Shown here piece after piece: positions 23,111 to 32,885 of a DNA stretch of 55,047 nt. Each line of letters starts with the position of its first letter. Within the stretch, counting starts at the first letter, position 1. The translations under genes were made by a program, and so were the position numbers. The DNA is from Branchiostoma floridae. Lineage: Eukaryota; Chordata; Leptocardii; Amphioxiformes; Branchiostomatidae. The notes below the pieces were generated by a model. It saw only the letters and a program-made list of their open reading frames with translations. It had not been told where the DNA came from and did no database searches. The DNA is taken from contig NW_023365716.1 of assembly GCF_000003815.2 (NCBI RefSeq), positions 1 to 55,047 of the forward strand, read 5' to 3'.

Positions 23111-23183
23111 GTAATAGCTGGTAATAGCGGTAGCGTGTTTGCTTCGTAATCTGCTGACCCGGGTTCGATCCGGGTGTCGGCAT
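23111..23183 (+). pseudogene. tRNA-like sequence, probably a tRNA pseudogene or SINE head
   Basis: A perfect pol III B box (GGTTCGATCC, 23162-23171) lies in a T-arm-like hairpin (CCCGG/CCGGG), with TAGCGGTAGCG upstream like an A box and a T-rich stretch after it. The 5' sequence does not pair with the 3' acceptor-like TGTCGGC and the anticodon stem pairs poorly, so a working tRNA is unlikely. Confidence 0.4.
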
Positions 23184-23299
23184 ATTTGTTTCTTTTTATG
23201 TTTTTACTCGCCCCACTGAATTCTTAAAGTGCAAAGACAATGCAATTAAAAATTAAAATTATCAGACGATATGAACCAACACAAAACCCTTACAATTTC

Positions 23300-23997
23300 T
23301 TTATTTTGAAAGCCATTAACAAAATTACAAACATGTTAGTACATTCTATATTGCTATATAAGGCAAAAACTATAACGTTAAGGATTAAAAATACAGGGGA
23401 ACAGACTATAGTAAGTACACGGTTTGCTTCTTGTTACAAATGTTAGATTGTTCATTCGGATCACTCACTCACTCACTCCGGCGAGCTCGCTCGGATCAAT
23501 TAGTACAAAATAAGCAAATCTGCCGATATTGTATACGTTTAGATATTATCATATAATATAATATTATATAACAAACATCTAATGGGAATATCGAAAAGAA
23601 AATAATGGTCGATTTAAAAAAATGACTATAGATAAATACTGTAACTATCTTAGTCTTAGATGCAAACCCTACGCTTATATTATTACCATTTTACACAGGC
23701 TTTAGTAAGATTCCCCACTTAGGCATTATAAACCAGGCCTGCCTGCCTTGACATTTCTGCCTCTAATATAGTATATTTATTTACTACAGAGAAGTTATCG
23801 AGACCAGGTACGTACAGATCAAAGTTAACATGGCCACTCCTAGAGGGAACAATGTGGCATTTTAGAATTCAAGAGAACAAAGTCTAACACTGTACATTTG
23901 CCACATTTGGATATTTAGGTACTTTTTTGGTGAATTTTCGTCAAATGCATAGACGGCTTTGATTTCCAGCTGCAAAATAGCTACACAGATAACAGTT
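23300..23997 (-). pseudogene. Gene F 3' UTR with decayed finger
   Basis: Directly after the gene F stop the minus strand encodes a CYLCSYFAAGNQSR relic, the counterpart of CYQCNYFAARKSH in the other units, then the 3' flank with minus-strand AATAAA at 23300-23305. Confidence 0.6.
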
Positions 23998-25092
23998 TTA
24001 AAGCTTTTGTCCTGCGTGGGTTTTCATGTGTCGGGATAAGTGAGATCTTTGAGCTGTCCTGTACCCACATTTCTCACACATGTAGGGCTTCTCACCGGTG
24101 TGCTTTGCTTGATGATGTTCTTCCAAATTACCTTTCTGTGCAGCGGAATAGTCACACTGGTCACACTTGTAGGGTTTTTCTCCTGTGTGGATTCTCATAT
24201 GTTTAGATAAGTCAGATTTCCTAGCTGTCCTGTACCCACACTCCCCACACATGTAGGGTTTCTCACCGGTGTGTTTGGTCATATGTTGGTCCAAAGTCTG
24301 TTTCTGTGCAGCAGAATAGTCGCAGTGGTCACACTTGTAGGGTTTTTCTCCTGTGTGGGTTTTCATGTGTCGGGATAAGGTAGCCTTCACAGTTGCCCTG
24401 TACCCACACTCCCCACACATGTAGGGTTTCTCACCACTGTGTTTTGTTAGATGTTCGTCCAAAGCAGATTTCCGTGCTGCAGAATAGTTACACTGTTCAC
24501 ACTTGTAGGGTTTTTCTCCAGTGTGGGTTCTCATATGTATGGATAAGTCATACTTTTGAACTGATCTGTACCCACACTCCCCACACATGTAGGGTTTCTC
24601 ACCACCGTGTTTTGCAACATGTTGCTCCAAACTCCGCTTATGTGCAGCAGAATAGTTACACTGGTCACACATGTAGGGTTTTTCTCCTGTGTTGATTCTC
24701 ATATGTCCGGATAAGTGAGACTTTCTTGCTGCCCTGTACCCACACTCCCCACACATATGGGGTTTCTCTCCCGTATGAATTCTCAAATGTTCGGTTAGAT
24801 GAGACTTTTTTGTCGCCCTGTATCCACACTCCCCACACATGTAGGGTTTCTCACCAGTGTGTTCAACCACACGCCTTCCCATATCACATTTACTTTCCTG
24901 TACCTGTGAGGTTGATGTGTTGTCAGGTTGGGGAAAGTTCACATCACACGTTTCCTGCTGCAGGCCCATGTCTGTTGTCTGGGTCTCCCTGCTGTCACTC
25001 TCCTTCCCAGGGTGTCCAGAATGCTCCATCTCCTTCCCAGGATGCCCAACACACTGCTCTTCCCAGGAATGTTCACAGCTGGAATCTTCCAT
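23998..25092 (-). CDS. Class II poly-C2H2 zinc-finger protein F
   Basis: About 364 residues and 10 fingers, a likely nuclear DNA-binding regulator. I take the start at MEDSSCEHSWEEQCVGH (25092). The longer frame opening at 25134 reads through the polypyrimidine tract of the intron and is rejected. The acceptor here is TACAAG, not TACAG, followed by GCAGAAATGG. The first two fingers are both GECGYR type, breaking the alternation, and finger 2 ends RIN: the last zinc ligand His is Asn (24691-24693). The ORF ends THAGQKL, running straight into the decayed-finger zone. Target unknown. Confidence 0.9.
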   Translation of the reverse strand: MEDSSCEHSWEEQCVGHPGKEMEHSGHPGKESDSRETQTTDMGLQQETCDVNFPQPDNTSTSQVQESKCDMGRRVVEHTGEKPYMCGECGYRATKKSHLTEHLRIHTGEKPHMCGECGYRAARKSHLSGHMRINTGEKPYMCDQCNYSAAHKRSLEQHVAKHGGEKPYMCGECGYRSVQKYDLSIHMRTHTGEKPYKCEQCNYSAARKSALDEHLTKHSGEKPYMCGECGYRATVKATLSRHMKTHTGEKPYKCDHCDYSAAQKQTLDQHMTKHTGEKPYMCGECGYRTARKSDLSKHMRIHTGEKPYKCDQCDYSAAQKGNLEEHHQAKHTGEKPYMCEKCGYRTAQRSHLSRHMKTHAGQKL

Positions 25093-25411
25093 TTCTGCCT
25101 TGTAGGAGGGAGGAGGGGATAAATTATAGATCAAAACTTCTTTCTAAAGCTGTGGCACACACTAAGAATTATGATTTTATTTTACCTGCAAACTGCAACT
25201 TTTTAGATTTGTAACAAGCATTAACAGTTCTCTTCTTCTCAAATATGGGAAAAAAACATTACAAATCGCTCTTGACAAACTTTGCCTTCGGACAATGTTG
25301 GTCTACTTAATATCAATTATATTATATGGTGATAGACTAGTTTTTCAAAGATAAATGACATGTTTATATATGGAATTTTATTATGAACCGGAACCTTATG
25401 AAACCACATAC

Positions 25412-25468
25412 CTGGGTGCCGAATCAGAGGCTAGCTTCTCTCTGGACGCAGGGGAGGGACGCTGCAAC
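25412..25468 (-). other. Gene F noncoding exon 1b (57 nt)
   Basis: Same exon as in D but with about 11 bp deleted near its donor end; acceptor TTCCAG and donor GTATG are kept. Confidence 0.5.
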
Positions 25469-25953
25469 CTGGAACAGCATGAATATATTACTTGTGAAAG
25501 AATCCAACATTCCTCCCACAAAACTCCTTTCTCCAAAGTGAGTCATACAATTGAAAAAAAAAAACGTCGTTGGCATCTACTGCTTGTACGTATGAGAAGT
25601 TACCTAATACTTTATAATAGTATGGTATACAGGGAAATGGAAAATTTACACGTCGTGTCTCTAAAAGTTCTTGGTACCGCTTGATTTTCCACCATATCAA
25701 ACAACACAGGACTGAAATGGTACACCGAGAGACGGCAAACCCGTTAGGAAAGAGTCGAAAACAAACCTCTTAGCAGTCTTACGTTAGGTCGCACGCATTT
25801 TGGTTCGCCCCCCTCCCCCTTCAATTTTACCATATTTACATTTGGAAAATGTCTATGAATCAAAAGCGTTACGGTGATTCTTTTCCCACCAAAATGACGT
25901 TAAACTCCTTCGCATGTTACCAGAATACTTTGATTCACGTTTGTAAGTCTTAC

Positions 25954-26075
25954 CTGCTCCCTATGATGGTTTTTCCTCTCACGTAAAACGAGTACTCTGG
26001 CAGCTTTGTTCTGCTGTCGTGTCATGAGGTCACAGGTGAACGTGATGAGGGTCAAACGTAACTTTGCTACCCTGA
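25954..26075 (-). promoter_or_regulatory. Possible gene F first exon, diverged
   Basis: At the expected distance the minus strand has a donor GTAAGA after GGGAGCAG (25954). The exon body does not resemble the other units and has no CCGCCAT element. Gene F may therefore use a different promoter or have lost it. Confidence 0.35.
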
Positions 26076-27077
26076 TTACCCAGATAATACGTTTTATGTC
26101 TGGCTACATGTTAGTAGGTATGTCCATGTTTCTACAGCAAAAATTGAATTAAACTCGTGCAGACGTTTGTCTTGTTTGTTGCTTATAAATACATATGTTG
26201 ATGACATATATTCATCAGTTTATATTCCGTCCAGTGACTATGTTTTCCTAACAGAACGTCCTGACTGTGACCTTTGCAACATACTAGTATTTATCACATT
26301 TCAATTTAGAGGTTAAATTCAGTCCGGGGCCATGTTTTTTCCTAAGATTTCCCTTATACATAATTTTCGATTCTTTTTTTTTTAATTTTTCATGCCTCTT
26401 TTATGACTGCTCGGCCCTAACCTGATTTCATTAACAGCAATAATGAGATAGAAAATAAAATAAAAAATCTCCCATGATGGCAATATATGAGTCAATATGT
26501 ACACCAAGACAAAAAGAATACCATATCTAATACATACTTTCAAATAATCTGTCCATTGTTAAATAATGGAGCTTCCTTGGCGCTTTGAGTAGAACGGTTT
26601 TTAATTCAACAAGCTGCCATGCACCATGGACAGTTCAAACATAGCATGTTAGCACCAGAACTGTGCGGTCAGTTATGTAAAAAAACAATCACTCCAACCT
26701 TTACTTCTAAATGCACAATGGTAGGCAGACAGAGCGTGGTATAATTAGGTGACCCGTCTGCCTGGCCTGCACGTGACTTTTTAAAGTGAAGGAGGGGTGT
26801 GCATTTCCTTCTCCACACTCTCGTCTACAAATATCAGATAATTCAAACCAACACCAAATCATAAGTTTTGCCAACAACCATTTTAAAGTGAAAGGTGTTA
26901 ACAAAGTTACGTCAAGTTTCAAACATTTTAATAGGATATAATTTGAAAAATCTCTACAAACTACAAGCAGTTCTCAACCATTTCTATGTGATATGTGTTG
27001 CTATAAGCTACTAAAACAGAGAAGACGTGTGAACATAATGCTTCTGTTAAAGTAAGCAAGTCATATAACTGCATGGA
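26076..27077. other. Upstream flank of F, no gene seen
   Basis: AT-rich. The part from about 26830 resembles the 3' flank also present at 48600-48700 (CCAACACCAAATCATAAG), the far 3' region of unit G. No coding potential recognised. Confidence 0.5.
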
Positions 27078-27092
27078 TACTATACTCCATAT

Positions 27093-27736
27093 TTTTTTTC
27101 CTCACATTTTATTCACAAGTTATAAATTACAAAACATTCAAAGATAATCACTTAAAACTAAACACAATCATTATAGAATATTTACACGAGCATTCCCTTA
27201 CCATATTTTACACACTAGTGTCTTACTATCTACTCCATCATCTAGACATATGCAGTACTATATACTATAACACATTTACATATTGTTGCAGGGGCCATTC
27301 CCACTGGCTTTTTTTGGCTAGGGTTTGCTCCCTAGGACTTTTTTTACAGGGGTGTTTTACCCCCCCTGGATTTTTTGTGCTAGGGTTTCTTCCCTAGGAC
27401 TTCTGTGCAGGGGTGTCATCCCTGGGTTTCTGTGCAGGGTTTTCCTTCCCTGGTTTCAATTTTACACATTATCACAAATTTACAGAAATATTACTCAAAC
27501 ATTCCCATTCGCAACAAAAAGACAAATATAAAAATACAAGACAAGAAATCACAAGTATAAACACATCACATATACATAAAGATACCACAATCAAAGCACT
27601 AACAAACTCACAAAAACATCAGAACTTGCAATGACAATGTTTACATATACAATATCAAACTTACACATACCAACCTAAACATAAAAGCATTAAATACATC
27701 ATACAAACATCAAAAAGCTCATTCACATACATGATC
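27093..27736 (-). mobile_element. Insertion with 15-bp duplication and internal subrepeats
   Basis: Flanked by TACTATACTCCATAT at 27078-27092 and 27737-27751. The homologous region near 48785 has one copy. The left end is T-rich (a minus-strand A tail), suggesting retroposition. It has no convincing ORF. At 27318-27450 a unit of about 60 bp (CTAGGGTTTGCTCCCTAGGA, then GGGGTG) is repeated roughly twice. Family not recognised. Confidence 0.72.
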
Positions 27737-27751
27737 TACTATACTCCATAT

Positions 27752-28269
27752 GCTGATATCGATAATTTCAGACATAAGGATTTCCAATAGAAAAGACTTG
27801 TCTAAAGCAGATTAATATAATGATTTTAAAACATGTTTAGATACAATACTCCTATGATCGTCAACATTCATAAAGAATATGTCCTTACTTTATTAAGAAC
27901 AAGTAAAATTAAAGTAGTAAGTAGTAACACCAAAACACTGAAACCATACATAATCTACATCGGTCCAATTTAGCACATATGCTATAATATCCACAAGCTC
28001 ACTGGGACATGTCTGCCTCTCATGTAGAATTCCTTACCACAGAGCTCTTCTCGGGTATTTCGTATGTCTTCTGAAAAGGAGATTAAGCCGGTGAGATTTC
28101 GTAGCAACGGAGTAGTCAAGCTGATTGATAAGTTAAAATACTGTGGTTTCTTCTATACTTGCTGTACAGAAATTTGAGTTGTGTTCCCGCACACTCCTCA
28201 CATTTAGGTCTTTTACCGGTGTGCTTTCTTACATCGTTGATTAAAAGAGGATTAGTCAGAATAGTCAAA
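27752..28269 (-). pseudogene. Unit G 3' UTR with decayed fingers
   Basis: Conserved 3' flank (CACTGGGACATGTCTGCCTC block near 28001, also at 37011 and 49685) and finger relics in 28080-28269. The usual minus-strand AATAAA is not evident here; the corresponding place near 26880 reads differently. Confidence 0.5.
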
Positions 28270-30126
28270 CTAGTCACACTTGTAGCGTTTTTCTCCTGTA
28301 TGTGTTTTCATGTGGCGGGATAAGGTAGATCTTTGAGCCGCCCTGTACCCACACTTCTCACACAAGTAGGGTTTCTCACCGGTATGTTTTGTTTGATGAT
28401 CGATCAAATGATACTTTTCTGCTGCAAAATAGTCACACTGGTCACACTTGTAGGTTTTTTCCCCTGAGTGGGTTCTCATATGTCTGGATAGGTGAGACCT
28501 ATAAGCTGTCCCCTAACCACACCCCCCACACATGTAAGGTTTCTCGCTAGTATGTTTTACTTGATGTTGTTTCAACTTGGATTTATCTATAGCAGAAAAG
28601 TCACACTGGTCACACCTGTAAGGTTTTTCTCCTGTGTGGTTTCTCATGTGTTTTGATAGGTCGGACTTTTTCGCTGACCTGTACCCACACTCCCCACACA
28701 TGTAGGGTTTTTCCTCTGTGTGGGTTCTCATATGTCGGGATAAGCAGGACTTATTAGGTGTCCTGTACCCGCACACGTCACACATGTAGCGCCCTCCGTC
28801 TGTGTGTTTTGCTAGATGTCTGTGCAAAGCAGATCTGTGCGCTGCAGAATAGTCACACTGGTCACACTTATACGGTTTTTCTCCTGTATGGGTTCTAATA
28901 TGTTGGGATAAATATGACTTGAAAGCTGTCCTGTACCCACACTGGTCACACATGTAGGGTTTTTCACCGGTGTGTTTCATTACATGTTGTTCCAAAGTGA
29001 GTTTCCGTGCTGCAGAATAGTCACACAGGTCACACTTGAAGGGGTTTTCCCCTGAATGCTTTCTCATATGTACGGATAAGACAGACCTAGTATAGGCTCT
29101 GTACCCACACTCTACACACATGAAGGGTTTGTCACCGGTGTGGTTTGCTACATGTTTCTTCAAATAATCTTTCCGCGCTGAAGAAAAGTCACAGTGGTCG
29201 CACTTGTAAGGTCTTTCTCCTGTGTGGGTTCTCATATGTCGGGAAAAACCAGACTTATCGGGTGTCCTGTACCCGCACACGTCACACACGTAGCGCCCTC
29301 CGCCTGTGTGTTTCTCCTGATGTTTGTACAAAGCAGATTTCTGGGCTGCAGAATAGTCACACTGGTCACACTTGTACGGCTTTTCTCCTGTATGTGTTCT
29401 CATGTGTTGGGATAAATGGTCCTTATAAGCAGTTCTGAACCCACACTTCCCACATATGTAGGGTCTCTCACTGTGTTTTGCTGCTATGTGCTGGTCCAAG
29501 TTGGCTTTTTGTGCAGCAGAATAGTCGCACTGGTCACACTTGTAAGGTTTTTCTCCTGTATGAGTTCTCATATGCCTTGCTAACTCAAACATTTTTGTCG
29601 CCCTATACCCGCACTCGCCACACATGTAGGGTTTCTCACCGGTGTGTTTTGTTGATGTATTGTCAGGTTGGGGAAAGTTCACATCACACGTTTCCTGCTG
29701 CAGGTCCATGTCTGTTATCTGGGTATCCCTGCTGTCACTCTCCTTCCCAGGGTGTTCTGTACGGAATGGCGTCTTCCCAGAATGGCCCATCTAATTCACA
29801 GGATGCCCAGTACACAGTTCTCCAGAAGAAAGCTCACAGCTGGACTCTTCCATTTCCGCTTTTACACCGCACGTTTCGTCGTTTAGAACGTCCCTTTCCT
29901 CGTCCTGCTGCCGTCCCGTGTCAGTTGTCTGCTCCCAACTGTTGTAAGTCTCGCTCCAAGATTGTCCAGTTGGTTGGTAGTTGTATGTTTCCTTGCACAG
30001 CACGTTCTCTTGTCCATCCTGTTGCCATCCAGTGTCTCCTGTCTCCTCTTCTTTGATGTGCGTCTCGCTCGCAGTTTGTTCCGCATGAAGCTCTTTACTA
30101 GGTGGCAGACACATGAACCCCGCCAT
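28270..30126 (-). pseudogene. Class I zinc-finger gene G, two in-frame amber codons
   Basis: From the class I start at 30126 (MAGFMCLPPSKELHAEQ, after acceptor ATTTTAG) the frame stays constant for 619 codons to 28270. TAG codons interrupt it at 29791-29793 (GAG in paralogues) and 28513-28515 (TAC in a CGGCGY finger). Between and after them are 16 fingers, counting the broken one, with unusual linkers TGGGR and TDGGR. HIKEEE and GVKAE motifs are present. The lack of frameshifts implies recent inactivation, or stops that are polymorphic or sequencing errors. A finger-only protein from Met at 29790 is possible but would lack the N-terminus. Confidence 0.88.
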
Positions 30127-30690
30127 CACTAAAATGATGATAAGAAAACAAGTATGAGAAAAACACATAATTTTTATTTAAACATTTTATAATGCAGAAA
30201 AAGGCGCAAACTTTACATAAGAAAGTCCGTTTTACTTAGCTCCTGAATTGTTTTTCCAGTAACAAGATCTGGATATGTATCAATTAGGGGATAGAACAAC
30301 ATAGTATTTCCTTATTCAACACAGGCACGAATTGACTCATAGTAAAAACAGAATACATTTATTCAACACAACAATGCAGACACATAGAAACATAACAATC
30401 TATATATACATGCGCCTCCAGAGATTTTGGACTTTAATTGTGATAGAACAAATATGAAATTGTACAATGGTGTAATAGAAGAGTACAGTGGACTCGTTTA
30501 TGCCATCTGGCATCGGTCAGGTGGAAAATACACATCACTGGCACTGTAGCTTCTTGGCATCTTCATGATTATGCGAAAATAATGACTGCACACAAAACGG
30601 AGTTGACTTCCATATATACTATATATGTATATCTGTAGCTGCTCACCAAAAATGGTGGGCATGTCACTACTAGGAAAAGTTTCGCATTAT

Positions 30691-31165
30691 GGTCTCAGAA
30701 CACAGTTTTTCGGGTATAGGGATTTACATGGTTAAGGACCCCAAAGTGAGGTGGTTCGACGACTCAAAACCTATAGTAGGGTGCAGATACAATTCACAAG
30801 AATTTAGTATGTTGAAGTTGAGGGTACAAGCTACAAAATATCTGAAGATGAGCATAGATTTGCCGGCTCGTTTTTCTATAACAGACACTTTGATTTGACC
30901 CCCAGCGGAGGTCATGGAACTGCAGGCGGCGAACAGGAAGTGCCGGTAACATATCAAGGCGCAAATTCCCGCCGGCCGAAAAAGCGACGTAATCCAACTT
31001 ATACAGTATGAACGCCGATGTATTCCTCTACTATTCACCACAGATTCCACCTCGCTGTCGTGCACGGAAGAATAAATACGGCCTTTGCAAGTACCGCGAT
31101 GCACTATTTTAACCCGAACTACTTTTGGGGACGGGGGTCGCGGATAATTACTGTGTTATGAGACC
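30691..31165. mobile_element. MITE with 16-bp TIRs in the unit G intron (475 bp)
   Basis: Left end GGTCTCAGAACACAGT, right end the reverse complement of GGTCTCATAACACAGT. TTAT flanks both sides (30687-30690 and 31166-31169). The homologous site at about 13404-13420 reads CGCATTATGGTGCACG without the insertion. There is no transposase. Family uncertain; the duplication could be read as 4 bp. Confidence 0.78.
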
Positions 31166-31421
31166 TTATGGTGCACGAATATAACGATCGTAACTTAATC
31201 TATTATTTGAATTATCAAATAATGCAATATTTTGTTGTGTCTGGCATTATATTTATCATTATATTTGAGGTGTAAGATGATATTTGGCTGTCGTTAGATT
31301 TCACACATTAGTTTGAATGCCCCCCTCCCCATCGACTACCGATCGCAAAAACACCTCTAATTGTAATTTACCGCCCAACAAGCACCAACCAGGCAGTATT
31401 TACTATAATTAGCAGTCTTAC

Positions 31422-31625
31422 CTATAGGTCTACTGTTGTAAGCGGTGTCCAAAACTCCTACAAATCGTAAAATCGCTTCAGTTTGGAGGACATGAAAACG
31501 CAAGTCAAGCCAAAAAAAACAAGATGGCGGACGTCAGCTCTCACTAACAGGGTAAAGGTGAAAGGTCACAAACCTGATGCTAAATAGGCCAAACCAAAGA
31601 TCGCCGCATAACGCTTTACCTCCTG
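31422..31625 (-). promoter_or_regulatory. Unit G promoter region and noncoding exon 1
   Basis: Exon ends CCTATAG at 31422 with donor GTAAGA. CTGACGTCCGCCATCTTG lies at 31521-31538. Intact CRE/YY1-like element despite the broken ORF, in line with recent inactivation. Confidence 0.6.
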
Positions 31626-31998
31626 GTTTAAAACCAAGCAAAAATAACGCTATAAATGAAATAATAGTGGTTATAATTCAAGTATTTTATGAAAGAAGAC
31701 TCCAGAAAGACTAGTGGATGTATTTCAACACTAATGGAGATCTCCTAGTAAAGAAAACAAATGTTCTACCACAATTTTTACGTCTCAGATTGTCAGGTTT
31801 TGACGGTTAGTCCAAGTCAGGTGAAATCCGATATGCGCAGGATTTCTTGAAAACTTAGTACAAGGATGCTATTGCTCTTCATATCAACACCTGACATTTG
31901 GCTTGGTTAACATTTTTTCCGAAAATTATGTTATTTCTTCTGTCAAAATTACGCCCTGATAAGATATGAACCAACACACAATTACTGTCTTTGCTTAC

Positions 31999-32885
31999 TT
32001 TATTTTGAATTAGCTCTGCCAAAATTTTGCTAAGCTTTTACACATGTCAGTATCAGCTATATTGCTATAAGCTTAAACCCTACGAATAAAAACATGTATA
32101 CACGTAGCATACACATCGGTGCATATAAATAATATAATTGGAAATGTTAGATCGTTTTATCAAATAAAGTAGACTAAAGCAAATAAACCAATTGCAATGT
32201 TAAAAATGTTCCGGTATTCAAATCAATATCGACATTGGATTAAAAATCGTATCAAACTATCTGAAGTCTTAAACCTACATCTATATTATTCTTACATTGC
32301 GACTTCAAAAAGGCTTTCTTACATAAATCTTATAAACAAATAAGCGGCCAACACAAAAAACAGGAGCACATCTATCATGGCTACTATCTTAGAGTTTTAG
32401 GTGTGACTATATCTATATATGTGGCAGTACTTTACGTTTGGGACTGCACTGTTAGCAGCGACACCTAGCTGCAGTTCAAAGTAAACTTCTATATCTGTCG
32501 CCTGTATGAGCTCTTACTTTTAAAAAAGATCCCCCCTCCCCATGACCTGGAGGTCAAGGAATTGTGCAGGTTGGTATAGCTGTTTGCTGTACATTTGTCA
32601 CACTATGTAGGTTGGTAAATCTGTAAGTGGGTACGCTGTAAATTTGTCACACTTGTGGATTTAGTTTGTTTCTTATTTCTTTGGTATATGAAAAGTAGAA
32701 ATATGAAATTTTCCTCCCTGCAAAGTAGTTTGAGTGATAACACTCCTCTGTGGGTTCTTATATAGTAGGTTTTAGACATTTGAGTTGACTTGTTCCCACA
32801 CACTCCTCAAGTCTAGGTCTGTTTACTGTGCTTTCTCACATGTCGGTTTAAGGAGGATTTATTTGTAACAGCATAGTCACTCTGG
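31999..32885 (-). pseudogene. Gene H 3' UTR with decayed fingers
   Basis: Finger relics continue on the minus strand after the gene H stop (for example about 32700-32885), then the conserved flank, with minus-strand AATAAA at 31999-32004, about 370 bp before the unit G upstream block. Confidence 0.6.

Noticed and set aside
23111-23183. Functional tRNA gene
   Set aside because: The 5' and 3' ends do not pair and the anticodon stem is poor, although the B box is perfect; listed only as a tRNA-like pseudogene.
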